Origin: a bacterium
Lineage (GTDB): Bacteria; Vulcanimicrobiota; Xenobia; Xenobiales; JADMJV01
Direction: 5' to 3'
Assembly: GCA_018780265.1 (NCBI GenBank)
Contig: JADMJV010000093.1
Location: 1 to 64,000 of the forward strand
DNA: 64,000 bases
Shown one piece after another: positions 26,749-35,984 of this stretch; the first letter of the stretch is position 1, and each line of letters opens with the position of its first letter. The translations under genes were made by a program, and so were the position numbers. The notes below the pieces were generated by a model, which was not told the origin of the DNA, searched no databases, and saw only the letters and a list, made by a program, of their open reading frames with translations.

Positions 26749-29493
26749 ATGTCCGCACCGGTTGGGCTTCATGTGCAGTTTCATCCCGAAAAGGGGAAGA
26801 AGATATCCCTCCCATGCCGTTATATCGAGCTGGACCGGCGGCTGGGAGGGAGGGTGCGCTGGCGTTTCCTTGTCCATTCTCGTCTCAATGAAGACTCTAA
26901 GAAACTCCATCAGTTGGGCCTGGCTCTAGGATCGGGTCGGGTTTTCGTGGAGGCCACCTGGGACCAGGAGAAGCGCCTCGACGCGAAGTCGTTCCACGAG
27001 GTGAAGAACAAGGAGCAATACTTTCTGGTCAGCCATGAAGGAGCCAGGCTTGGGCCCTACGGGACCCGCGAAGAGTCCCATGCGGCCCTGAGAAAGTTGG
27101 AGCATCGGCCCGTCGTCCATCATCATCAATACAAGCTGGGACCCAAGGAGAAGGTATTAGTCACGGGGAGCCAGTGGCAAAGCGAGTTCAACCACTTGTT
27201 GGTCGAGGCTACCTCTACCTTGATTAAGGAAGAGGAGTTTAACGCTACGCTGCCGCGCTGGCGGGTGCATCACGTCGATAGCCTGGAAAAGCTGGTCAAG
27301 AAATTCAAGCACCTGGCTCTCATTCCCAATAACGGGGTCGGTAACCAGTTGCAGGAAATCAAATTTGGGGATAAGGCCTGGGCCAATCAGATCCAGGGTG
27401 GGATGTCAGACTGGGATTGGGTTCGCTCTTTGCTGTGGCATTATCAAGGCTTCACCCGAGATCTGGCCATGAAGCCGCTGATTTTGTCGGGGAGCGTTTC
27501 CGAAAGTCAGGAGACCAATGGCCGATGGATCTTCACTTGGGGGCGTCAGGAAACCTACAAGGCCCTGGGTGAAGTTTCTTCCCGTCGGCTGGACTGGGGC
27601 AAGGCGGAGCCGGCACACGATCACCCTCCCAAGTATCCCGATACCCAAGACTCCCACAGATCTGACGACAATGAGATAGACGACGAGATCTATCAAGGCC
27701 ACGACCGAGCCCTGTTTGGTGGCAAGGCGCCAAAAGCGCGAAGCTATCATCTGCCGGGGGTTCCCATACCTCAGTCGGGGCAGGTTCGCCACCGGAGGGC
27801 TTTTTCGGAACAGGCTTGGAAGGACTGGCGGACCCGCGATGTTCCGCTCTTTACGGAGAAGGAGCAGGTGATGTGTTGGCGCGTGGTGGACAAACTCTAC
27901 GACACGACATCACCCGATGTGCTTGGCTGGAACACCAAGGTGGAGTTTTTGCCCCCTAAGGCCATTGCGCCACAGGAGCAGCCGATGCTTCCACTATCCC
28001 GTTGGACCAGTCGTGGCAAGGTGTTGAAGCAATACCGTAAGGGCCCCTGGATCGAGCTGGAGATGCCTGCCTGTTTCAGCAAGCAGAACAAGAAAGAGAA
28101 CATTGTCTATGCACGCCTGATGACGGCGCACGCCGGCAAGGACGGGACGGCTGGTTTGCACTTCATTCCAGAGCAGGGCACCAGGGTGGGAATCACCTGG
28201 TCTGGCCAGTTTGATGAATCCATTCTGTGTCTGGGCAATATCCGCATGAAGGAGACGGAGTATCCCCATCCCTCGTGTTGGATCGAGAGCGACTCTATCG
28301 GTCGCTTCAAGGATGTGCGCGTCAAGTCTATTGGCAAAACCGATATCGACAGCGACTGGCGAGTGGGAGTCAAGAAGCAGGCCTCGCTGGACAGTCTGAA
28401 GATGTTCACGGTGGCTGGCGAGGGAGTCCGGTCAGACTATAAGTCCGGTGTCAAGAACGTGGTTAAGGGTAAGTCTTCGGCTCCATGGCGCTCGGATGGG
28501 ACTTTTAGTGAAATGTTGGGGAACCTGCCCGACCTGCTCAAAGAGTTGAAGATTGGCCTGAAGGACCTGAAGCGCCTGATGAAGGACGCTCCAGAAAAGC
28601 TCAAAGAATTGATGGCCAAACTGGACCAACTGAAACAGGCGTTGAAGGATTTCAAGAAGCTATGGAACGAGAATCAACAAGCGGCAAAAGAAGTTCTGCA
28701 GGCCTTGAAGCAAATTCCTGACACCCTGAAAGAAATGAGTCGAAATCTGCAGAAGATCCCCGATTCGTTGGATTCTCTTCATCAGACTTTGCAAAGCATC
28801 CCAGATTCTATCAAGGTCCTGGCTCAGTCGGTGAAGGGACTTCCCGATGAGGCCGCCAAGGCCATTTCGGAAACCGTCCAGGTGCTGACTCAAGGCGTTC
28901 CCGAAATCGTGAGGGAGAGTACGCAGGCCCTAAAAAATCTGCCTCCGCAGATTCTTAAAGAGGCTCTCGAAGCACTACCGGATAATGTGAAGACGATTCC
29001 TCAGACCATTCAGGCTCTGCCGGAATTGGTTGGCAATCTTCCCCCCAACATCGCCCGGGAGTTTGTGCAGCAACTGCCTCCTTCTCTGCAGAGCTTGCCC
29101 GCTGATGCAGCCAGTGTGCTCAAGGCGAGTACGGAAATGGGTGCCTCGCTTAAGCCCGAGTTGATGAAGCAGTTGCCGGCCAGTGTTCAAAAACTCCCCC
29201 GCGAGCTGGGTAAGTCTGCCGCTGGCGTAATGAAGGAGTTGCCCGATTTCTCTCGTCAAATGAGCGACATAGCAGGGAGAATGCCGGTGGCTCTGCCGGC
29301 TGCTGGCGGGTTAGCTCTGACTGAGCCCCCTGCGAGTCTGACCCAGCAGACGAGCCAACTCCTAGAGCAGCAGTCAGAGGGCCTGGTCTCGAAACTGCCC
29401 GTCGATCCCCAGGCAATGGTGGAAACAGCCAAGAAGGAAATCCCCACGCTGGGCAACCTGCGTCGTCCGCGCGGCCTGCCGCCGGGCCTCTGA
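26749..29493 (+). CDS. VgrG-like spike protein with long amphipathic helical C-terminal tail
   Basis: A 914-residue protein 6 nt after the previous gene. Residues about 1-330 have the flavour of the gp27-like part of VgrG, with GGMSDWDWVRSLLWHYQGF near 218-236 matching the S-D-W-x-F/W-x-R-x-L pattern. Residues about 430-510 resemble the gp5 OB-fold: VYARLMTAHAGKDGTAGLHF, IPEQGTRVGITW, DESILCLGNIR. From about 586 to 880 the chain is a run of short amphipathic helices with recurring LPxxxKxLP-type units (SLPADAAS, NLPPNIA, QLPPSLQ), unlike the usual beta-helix or effector. The C-terminus is Pro/Arg-rich. It probably forms the puncturing tip of a contractile device; the tail may be a tape-measure-like or effector-binding element (inference). 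Confidence 0.6.
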   Translation: MSAPVGLHVQFHPEKGKKISLPCRYIELDRRLGGRVRWRFLVHSRLNEDSKKLHQLGLALGSGRVFVEATWDQEKRLDAKSFHEVKNKEQYFLVSHEGARLGPYGTREESHAALRKLEHRPVVHHHQYKLGPKEKVLVTGSQWQSEFNHLLVEATSTLIKEEEFNATLPRWRVHHVDSLEKLVKKFKHLALIPNNGVGNQLQEIKFGDKAWANQIQGGMSDWDWVRSLLWHYQGFTRDLAMKPLILSGSVSESQETNGRWIFTWGRQETYKALGEVSSRRLDWGKAEPAHDHPPKYPDTQDSHRSDDNEIDDEIYQGHDRALFGGKAPKARSYHLPGVPIPQSGQVRHRRAFSEQAWKDWRTRDVPLFTEKEQVMCWRVVDKLYDTTSPDVLGWNTKVEFLPPKAIAPQEQPMLPLSRWTSRGKVLKQYRKGPWIELEMPACFSKQNKKENIVYARLMTAHAGKDGTAGLHFIPEQGTRVGITWSGQFDESILCLGNIRMKETEYPHPSCWIESDSIGRFKDVRVKSIGKTDIDSDWRVGVKKQASLDSLKMFTVAGEGVRSDYKSGVKNVVKGKSSAPWRSDGTFSEMLGNLPDLLKELKIGLKDLKRLMKDAPEKLKELMAKLDQLKQALKDFKKLWNENQQAAKEVLQALKQIPDTLKEMSRNLQKIPDSLDSLHQTLQSIPDSIKVLAQSVKGLPDEAAKAISETVQVLTQGVPEIVRESTQALKNLPPQILKEALEALPDNVKTIPQTIQALPELVGNLPPNIAREFVQQLPPSLQSLPADAASVLKASTEMGASLKPELMKQLPASVQKLPRELGKSAAGVMKELPDFSRQMSDIAGRMPVALPAAGGLALTEPPASLTQQTSQLLEQQSEGLVSKLPVDPQAMVETAKKEIPTLGNLRRPRGLPPGL

Positions 29494-29503
29494 GGCCTTC
29501 ACC

Positions 29504-30973
29504 TTGCTATACCAAATCTGTATTTTAGCCACCATCGAAGGCCCGGATTCTCTGAAGGACTTTTTGAAAGCCCACGGCTTGTTCTCTAAAGTCTCGCTGG
29601 CCAATCGACTGCCGCTGGCACGCCTGGGGGTGGTGGACGGGCGGCCCACCTTGTGGTCGGCCGCCGCTCAAGACTTGATGGACCTGGTCTATTCGGGCGC
29701 GGAGGTCAGGGGCATCAGTTGTGCCCCGACGGCCACCTTGCAAAAGCTGAACGGTGCCTTTTTCATCTATGGTCAGCGCTTCGTGCAAGTGATTTACAAT
29801 CCATTTGAATCGGACCCGGAGGTGGGCAAGCCTTATCTGCGAGATCCGGCCTATCGTAGGCGGCTGGTGGTTTTGCGCATGGGCACCCCTAACCAGGAAT
29901 TTGAGCCCATCCTCGAGTTGGACCCCCCTGCTGCGGAGCCTCTGGTCATCAATCCCCAGCTCTTTGAACTGGAAGAAGGAGAGGCCCAGAATCTCTTTCG
30001 GGTATGTTCGAAAGTCGCCTTGCCGGATGCCTTTTTGTTGCCCCCAACCCTCAGTGAGGCTGCGCCAGAGAGCTACTTCAGCGAGGAGGAGCAAGAGCAT
30101 CCCAGACTGGAAGTGCGACAGGAATTGCGCAGGATAGCTGACAGCGACTTGCCCTCTCCTGAGGAGCCCTGCCTGATGTCTTTGTGGAGAGTGTGCGATG
30201 AGCCACTTTTGAAAGATTTCCTGGTCGAGGGAAGCAGCTTAGAAATTACCGGTCCTGAAAGCGGACCGACTCTGACCCAGCTTCATTTGCACGCTTCCCA
30301 TCCGATTTCGGAGTATCGGCGGCGCCTGATGCTGGAGCCAGAAAGCCTGCCTGGTCCGGCCTGGGTGCCGGTTTTTGCGCGATCCTTGAGGGAAGACATG
30401 GAAGATCTTTTGCCCGGAGGATTGGCTCTAAAGGTTACCCCGTCCGCCCGCGACTGGTTGGTCGGACCCACTCTACGCTCCGAGCAGCCGCCGGGCGATA
30501 TCATCGGCAATTGGCACCGCTTGGAACAAATTAGCAAAGGTTTGGAGCGCGACGAACTTCAGAACTATTTGCACGGGCGAGTTCTTTGGCCTTCCCGCGA
30601 CCGCAATCACGATATGGCCGAACGGCTTTTTATTAGCAACTTTTGTCGTTGCCCCTCTCGTGACGCCATGGTTCAGGAGGCCTGGCGACTGGCGCTGTGC
30701 GCCGATATTTTGCGCACCGGTTGCGAGTTCTCCGGACAGCGGTTGACGGTCAAGCGCCGCCTGGAGCTGTGGACTTCAGCAGGGTGGCCGCGCCTGTCCC
30801 GGCCCTTGGGCCGTGGACCCTGGATTTTGCAGCATCTGTCCTCGGACGGCCCGCTCGACGTTATGAAGTGGCGTTACCTGCTCCCTTTGGAGAGCCTGAT
30901 CACCACCGGGGCGATGTTCAGGCTGGAACGGGGCTTCAATGCCTTGAACCGAGGATTTGTATTGTCTCGTTAG
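29504..30973 (+). CDS. hypothetical protein in the contractile-system-like operon
   Basis: A 489-residue soluble protein whose frame opens with TTG 10 nt after the spike gene; GAGG lies about 8 nt upstream. No known family is recognised. Notable features are a Tyr/Phe-rich N-terminal part (FFIYGQRFVQVIYNPF), a Glu/Pro-rich middle and a Trp-rich C-terminal part (YLHGRVLWPSRDRNHDMAERL, RLELWTSAGWPRLSRPLG). Position between spike and TssK-like genes suggests a baseplate component (TssF/TssG/TssA role) or a spike adaptor, but there is no sequence support for choosing one. Confidence 0.5.
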   Translation: MLYQICILATIEGPDSLKDFLKAHGLFSKVSLANRLPLARLGVVDGRPTLWSAAAQDLMDLVYSGAEVRGISCAPTATLQKLNGAFFIYGQRFVQVIYNPFESDPEVGKPYLRDPAYRRRLVVLRMGTPNQEFEPILELDPPAAEPLVINPQLFELEEGEAQNLFRVCSKVALPDAFLLPPTLSEAAPESYFSEEEQEHPRLEVRQELRRIADSDLPSPEEPCLMSLWRVCDEPLLKDFLVEGSSLEITGPESGPTLTQLHLHASHPISEYRRRLMLEPESLPGPAWVPVFARSLREDMEDLLPGGLALKVTPSARDWLVGPTLRSEQPPGDIIGNWHRLEQISKGLERDELQNYLHGRVLWPSRDRNHDMAERLFISNFCRCPSRDAMVQEAWRLALCADILRTGCEFSGQRLTVKRRLELWTSAGWPRLSRPLGRGPWILQHLSSDGPLDVMKWRYLLPLESLITTGAMFRLERGFNALNRGFVLSR

Positions 30974-30983
30974 GAGGAAAGCC

Positions 30984-32135
30984 GTGGTTCCCAGTTGGTT
31001 TCGTGGTAAGGAAGTCGTCGCCGAGGACTTTCACCGTTTAGAGCAATACCTTTTGCGGCGTCACGCCTTCGAAGGTCCTGGCTACGGAGTGGAGAGTTTT
31101 CATCTGGAGGAATCGATCCAGGCTGAATTGGAGGGGAGTCTCTTTCGGCTCACCATTCGAGACGTACAAGGGGTTACGGATAAGGGCCAGCCGGTAGTGG
31201 TAGAGGACGAACTGACGGCCGAAGTGCGGGTGGCCGAACCACCTTTTGAGTTCGATCTGGAGATCGCCGTCAACCCGTTTGGATCAGCTCTTTTTGAGCA
31301 CTTTCCCGAGGGCCCTCCCAAGTGCATTCTTCGTCTCAATGGCACGCCCGGAGATCTTGAGTTTGGGGGCGGGGTGCTCGACCTGGGAAGCTACTCCTAC
31401 CGCCCCGAACTGGGTTTGCAGTGCTTGCATAGACCACGGGTGCGAAGATTGAACGCCATTTACCCTTTAGACAAGGTATGGGATGGATGGGTTCAGCCCT
31501 GGCGTGGGGCCCTGGAACAACGTTTGAATGCACTCAAGGGATGTACACCCGGGGCAACCTGGCGTGGGGTCGCCTGGACCCAGCACCTATCCGCACTGGC
31601 GTTGCGCTGGCCCACCATGCCTTTGCAGGAGTTGGTGGCAGAGGCGCAATTCCTGCGGGCTCTGGCAGACAGCGATCCGGGCCAACCGCTGGAGCCGATT
31701 CGACACCTTGCGGGACTGCCGGGCGCGCTGGAGGGTGATGATGTTCCGCGCTACCTGGCTGATTTGCTGGGGCTGCGCCTGCGACCTTTGGGTTTGGAAG
31801 CAGTGGCTCCGGTAGAGTCGGACTCGCCGACGGCCCCTCAACCCGACGTAAAATTGAAGTGGCTGCCTCCTGACACACTGCTGGCGCGCTTTGCCACCAG
31901 TCTTGATGGTAAGCGTGTCTCTCTGTGCATTCCTCGCAACTGCTCTCCGGCAGAGACCCTGGAAGTTCGCGGCGGGCCGGCAGTAGGAGGCTTTCGTGTC
32001 AAAGAAGAGCTGTCGGGGGAGCGCAAAGGCGAGCATATCGTCTACCCCATGCGGTCCACTCCTCGAGAGGGCGAGACCTTTCGCTTTTCTCCCGTTCACA
32101 AGGAAGCGGCCGACGGGGTCTACGTTACCTGGTGA
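30984..32135 (+). CDS. TssK-like baseplate protein
   Basis: A 383-residue protein. GTG at 30984 is the start because AGGAGGAAA lies 3-9 nt upstream and it overlaps nothing. The N-terminus follows the TssK pattern: a short beta start (VPSWFRGKEVVAEDFHRLEQ, where TssK has VxWxEGLFLRPQHFQQ), then YGVESFHLEES and DVQGVTDKGQPVVV. The middle is helical and the last 90 residues are beta-rich, as in TssK. In type VI systems TssK links the baseplate wedge to the membrane complex. The length is slightly under the usual 440 residues. The stop codon lies inside a perfect palindrome (32127-32141). Similarity is judged by eye. Confidence 0.5.
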   Translation: MVPSWFRGKEVVAEDFHRLEQYLLRRHAFEGPGYGVESFHLEESIQAELEGSLFRLTIRDVQGVTDKGQPVVVEDELTAEVRVAEPPFEFDLEIAVNPFGSALFEHFPEGPPKCILRLNGTPGDLEFGGGVLDLGSYSYRPELGLQCLHRPRVRRLNAIYPLDKVWDGWVQPWRGALEQRLNALKGCTPGATWRGVAWTQHLSALALRWPTMPLQELVAEAQFLRALADSDPGQPLEPIRHLAGLPGALEGDDVPRYLADLLGLRLRPLGLEAVAPVESDSPTAPQPDVKLKWLPPDTLLARFATSLDGKRVSLCIPRNCSPAETLEVRGGPAVGGFRVKEELSGERKGEHIVYPMRSTPREGETFRFSPVHKEAADGVYVTW

Positions 32136-32141
32136 CCAGGT
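32127..32141. repeat. perfect 15-nt palindrome covering the TssK-like stop codon
   Basis: ACCTGGTGACCAGGT has 7-bp arms around a central G and contains the TGA stop at 32133-32135. It could be a small hairpin at the gene end or a protein-binding site before the caspase gene 107 nt away; no T-run follows. Confidence 0.35.
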
Positions 32142-32248
32142 GGTCAATCCTACTGACCTGTCGGACATTTCTGAACTTTTCGAAAGGCGCTGTCCGGGTG
32201 AAAAAGAAAGTTGCTTGATCCTGTAACGCTTGCGGAGCCACATCTCGC

Positions 32249-34147
32249 ATGATTAAAATATTTCGTCGTTGTTTTGCCCTTGGTCTGTTGCACATTCTGG
32301 TGCTTGCCGAGCCAGCCCCAGCCGAGCCCAACTACTGGGCTCTGGTGGTGGGGGTGGACAAATACGCCAGCAGCTCCGTGAGTTCCCTTAAATTTGCCGG
32401 GGCCGATGCCAGGCTGTTCGCGGATACCCTGGTGAAAAGCGTGAAGTATCCTGAGGCCAACGTATTCGTTTACACCACCGACGATAGCCGGCTGGATTGG
32501 CGACCTACGGCACCCAATTTGATCCATCGACTGGACTGGCTGAAAGCCAATGCGGGGCCGGATGACACTATCGTGTTTTTCTTTGCCGGCCACGGCATTT
32601 CTCAAGAGGGGGAAACCTACCTGTTGACCCAGGAGGCCGACAGCAGGTCCTCGGGTACGCTCATGTACACGTCGCTAAAGGCCGACTTTGTCTATCAACA
32701 ATTGGGGCGTTCCAGGGCCAAGAATTCGCTGGTTTTACTCGATGCCTGCCGCAACGATCCCACCAACGGGGGACGCGGAGACAGCGATAACCGCCTCACT
32801 CCCGAGTTCTCGCGGTCGCTGGTCTTCAGCAACGAAGCCAGGCCTGCTGGTCTGGCGAGCCTGTCCCAAGAACGCAATCTGGCCACCCTGTTTGCCTGCA
32901 AAGAGGGGGAGCGATCCTATGAGTGGACGGAGAAGCAGCACGGTTTCTTTACTTACTTCTTGGTAGATGCTTTGCAGAAAGCGGCCGACAAAAACGGTAA
33001 CATTACTTTGCAGTCAATCAGCGAGTATTTACAGACTCAAGTGCGCGAGACCTCGCTAAGGCACGCGAGTTCCCCGCAATCGCCCATGCTTCGATACGAG
33101 GGCCCTGGGCCTCAGAACTGGGTGCTGCGCCGCAGTAACGCCCCCTTGGGCGCCGCCCCGGTGGATCCGGCTGTACTGGAGCAGCGCTATCAGGCGGAGC
33201 GGGCTCAACGCCAGGCTGCCGAGGCGCGCGCCAGAATCGCCGAGGAAAACGCCGCCAGGTCAGAGAATCAAAAGCTTGAGTTGGAGCTGGATAACCGCAG
33301 CCTGCAGGCCCAAATGGCCCTGCTGGAAGTGCAGCGAAGGGCCGGCGTTGGGCAAAGTCAGGATGTGGAGAAACTCAAGCAGGAGCTAGAGTCGGCCAGG
33401 CAGTCTTTGAGCCAATGCAATCAAGCTCTGGCTCAGGCCGAGAGCCAGGCTGAGGCGGCCCGGAAAAAGCGCGACGAGGCCGAAGGTAGGGCTCAGCAGT
33501 TGACCCAGGCCGGCCAGAGTGTTGAAGCGGACAAGGCCCGTGCTGAAGCCAAAGAGAGTAACGTCGTTCTGTTGGCCGAGAAGGCCAGGGCCGAGGAGGC
33601 CCGGCGAATCCAGGTGGAAGCCGAGAACCAGGCCCTGCAGAAACGTTTGGCCCTGCTGGATGTAAAACCGTCTGGACAGCTCAAGGGCAATGAGGCAGCG
33701 GAAAAACTGCAGAAGGAACTGGAAGAGGTTCGCGAGGAGATGCAACTGGCGCGTCGTCAGAGTCAGGCCTCGGAAGCTCGCGCCAGAGCCGCTCGCCTGG
33801 AGCTGGAGGAGGCTGAGACCCGCCGTCAGGCCGCTCAAAGTATGGCCCAGGCCTCATCTGTGCGCGATACCGGCGACCCTGAAGCTCAAAAGGAAGTTGC
33901 CTTCCTGCGCGCTGAGGCGGAGAAGTATAAGCATTTGCTGGAGCAGGCTGAACGCGGCCGCCAGGAGGCCACCCAGGGCATCCTTTCGGCCGAGTCGGAT
34001 TTGGCTAGCAGTCAGGCCCAATTTCAGAAGAAATGGAAGCGCGTGGGCGGCAGCAAGAACCCCAACGGCAAAGGCCGCTTGATGGATATTCTCAAAATCG
34101 ACTCGGGCACGGAGGCGCAAGAACTGCCTCCTCCTCCGGCACACTAG
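32249..34147 (+). CDS. exported caspase-like protease with long coiled-coil tail
   Basis: A 632-residue protein with a signal peptide (about 1-26). The caspase p20 domain (about 28-290) is complete: NYWALVVGVDKY, FFFAGHG with catalytic His115, LLDACRNDP with Cys167, and an EGERSYEW / GFFTYFLVDAL segment after it. From about 310 to 600 there is an almost continuous Ala/Glu/Arg/Gln-rich coiled coil. Family members cleave after Arg/Lys or acidic residues; the substrate is unknown. It is the last gene of the rightward sheath/spike/TssK-like run, 113 nt after it. It is a close relative of the caspase at 45331-46809 (same coiled-coil design). A role in execution or regulation linked to the secretion machines is inference. 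Confidence 0.85.
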   Translation: MIKIFRRCFALGLLHILVLAEPAPAEPNYWALVVGVDKYASSSVSSLKFAGADARLFADTLVKSVKYPEANVFVYTTDDSRLDWRPTAPNLIHRLDWLKANAGPDDTIVFFFAGHGISQEGETYLLTQEADSRSSGTLMYTSLKADFVYQQLGRSRAKNSLVLLDACRNDPTNGGRGDSDNRLTPEFSRSLVFSNEARPAGLASLSQERNLATLFACKEGERSYEWTEKQHGFFTYFLVDALQKAADKNGNITLQSISEYLQTQVRETSLRHASSPQSPMLRYEGPGPQNWVLRRSNAPLGAAPVDPAVLEQRYQAERAQRQAAEARARIAEENAARSENQKLELELDNRSLQAQMALLEVQRRAGVGQSQDVEKLKQELESARQSLSQCNQALAQAESQAEAARKKRDEAEGRAQQLTQAGQSVEADKARAEAKESNVVLLAEKARAEEARRIQVEAENQALQKRLALLDVKPSGQLKGNEAAEKLQKELEEVREEMQLARRQSQASEARARAARLELEEAETRRQAAQSMAQASSVRDTGDPEAQKEVAFLRAEAEKYKHLLEQAERGRQEATQGILSAESDLASSQAQFQKKWKRVGGSKNPNGKGRLMDILKIDSGTEAQELPPPPAH

Positions 34148-34329
34148 CAGTCGTTGGGGCCCGCCAAAGTCAGTCGCTGTGTTCTTCCGTCTGCAACTTG
34201 GGATGCATAAATCCAGTTTCTCATTTTTGTCTCCAATCAGTCATTGATTATTGGCCATCTGGTCATTTCTAAGGTGACGCCGCCTTTGTTACCGTCGTGT
34301 CTATGGTTTTAAGAAAGCAGGAATTCTCT

Positions 34330-35955
34330 ATGTTTCCCTCAATTTGGCGCCGCGCCGGTGGTCGGCTTACTTTGGCTGCCGTTTGCTTGCTGACTCCTGC
34401 CGTTTGTTACGGCCAAGAACTCCCACTGGAGTCCACCTCGACGCTGGGGCAGGCCAGCGGCCCCAGTTCCGTCCCCAGCACCAATCCGGAGAAGCCCGAG
34501 CGTACTCTGCGCGTGAATAAGTTTACCGTTCAGGGCGGTTCCTTGATCAAGCCCGAGGAGCTGGCGCCCATTTTGACGCCCTATGAGGGCAGGGATTTGA
34601 GCCTGAGGCAGATGAAGGAGGTGGCCGAACAGGTCACGGCCCTCTATCGGGCTCAGGGCTATCTACTCACCCACGCATTTGTGCCCAAGCAGGATTTTCG
34701 TGATGGTAGCGTGCGCATCGAGGTGGTCGAAGGCAAGATTGACAAAGTCACCGTGGAAGGTGCCGGCGGTTATTCCGAGGAGCTGATTAAGGACTATTTC
34801 CAAGGTTCGACGGAAGGTGGAGTTTTTCAGACCGACAAATTCCAACGTGGGATACTGCTGCTAAACGAGTTGCCGAATCTGAAGGTGACGGCCCACCTCA
34901 AGAGTTCCCAAGAAAAGGGCAAGGCCGATGTGGTTCTCAAGGCCGAAGAGGGCAAGAACTACCACTTCAACCTGGATTACAATAATTTCGGTTCTCCTAT
35001 TACCGGTGAACACCGCTTCGGTGTCGGGTTTGACCTGGACAATATGGCCGGGGTGGGTGACTCCCTTTACCTAAGAAGCGTGATTTCTTTTGCGCCGGCA
35101 GGCAGTAACTTCTACAATATTGGCTATCGGACGCCGGTCAACACCAGTGGGACCTCTATTGGCGTAGATTACGCCAATGGTAGCTTCACAGCCGGCCGAG
35201 ACTTTGCCATTCTGGACATTCGGGGACGTGCCAATATTTATACCGCCTCCGTTTCTCAAGCCTTGGACCGGTCTCTCGACTTTTCGTCCACGGTTGGTGC
35301 GGCCATCTCCTACAAAGACAGCGATAGCAGTCTTTTAGGCTTGCCTCAGGCCCGTGATCGCTATTGGGCCTCTCGCCTCAGTTGGCAGGGAGATTGGCGC
35401 GACCTGGATGGGCGCAGCCTGGCACAGGCCTCCTGGACCCAGGGTTTGGGGGGCATGGAGGCTGGCGATCCCCTGGCCAGTCGTTTGGGCGCGGCCAGCA
35501 ACTTTTCCAAATTCAATCTCGATCTGGCGCGAGTTCAAACGATCGATGCCGGACTGTATGCTATCGCTCGTGGCACCGCCCAGTTTGCCTGGTCGCCGCT
35601 GTACACAGGCGAGCAGTTTGCTCTGGGAGGCCCGGACACGGTGCGAGGCTACCCTCAGGCGTCCTATCTGGGCGACACGGGGTATGTGTTGAGCGCGGAG
35701 CTACGATGGTCGCCCTTGGAAGACCCCGAAGTGCTCCAATTCGCGGCCTTTGTTGACCAGGGCGGCGTGACCAGGAGAAATGCCTTGCCCGGTGAGATAG
35801 GGTCGGTCAGCCTGACCGGTGCAGGAGTTGGACTTCGCTCCAATCTCAGTCCAGAAACTTCATTGCGACTGGATCTGGGTTTCCCCCTTTCCTCCGCCGA
35901 CAACTTCAATAGTCAAAACCCTCTACTCTACGGGGCTGTGCGCACTCGCTTTTAG
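34330..35955 (+). CDS. TpsB-type two-partner secretion outer-membrane transporter (ShlB/FhaC family)
   Basis: A 541-residue protein; the ATG at 34330 gives a proper signal peptide (SIWRRAGGRLTLAAVCLL), ending near residue 30. A POTRA domain (about 60-140) has FTVQGGSLIKPEEL, YRAQGYLLTHAFVPKQDF and VRIEVVEGKIDKVTVEG. A 16-strand-type barrel follows, containing the conserved loop-6 motif DTVRGYPQ and ending in an aromatic terminus (YGAVRTRF) typical of outer-membrane proteins. It exports the TpsA protein encoded 29 nt downstream. This is the strongest evidence that the organism has an outer membrane. Confidence 0.92.
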   Translation: MFPSIWRRAGGRLTLAAVCLLTPAVCYGQELPLESTSTLGQASGPSSVPSTNPEKPERTLRVNKFTVQGGSLIKPEELAPILTPYEGRDLSLRQMKEVAEQVTALYRAQGYLLTHAFVPKQDFRDGSVRIEVVEGKIDKVTVEGAGGYSEELIKDYFQGSTEGGVFQTDKFQRGILLLNELPNLKVTAHLKSSQEKGKADVVLKAEEGKNYHFNLDYNNFGSPITGEHRFGVGFDLDNMAGVGDSLYLRSVISFAPAGSNFYNIGYRTPVNTSGTSIGVDYANGSFTAGRDFAILDIRGRANIYTASVSQALDRSLDFSSTVGAAISYKDSDSSLLGLPQARDRYWASRLSWQGDWRDLDGRSLAQASWTQGLGGMEAGDPLASRLGAASNFSKFNLDLARVQTIDAGLYAIARGTAQFAWSPLYTGEQFALGGPDTVRGYPQASYLGDTGYVLSAELRWSPLEDPEVLQFAAFVDQGGVTRRNALPGEIGSVSLTGAGVGLRSNLSPETSLRLDLGFPLSSADNFNSQNPLLYGAVRTRF

Positions 35956-35984
35956 CTTTTCTACACAATTATAGGAGGAATCCC

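Noticed and set aside
17675..34147. The sheath, spike and unfoldase-like genes as a prophage tail module
   Set aside because: No capsid, portal, terminase, integrase, lysis or tape-measure gene next to them, and a ClpV-type ATPase and TssK-like protein favour a dedicated injection system.
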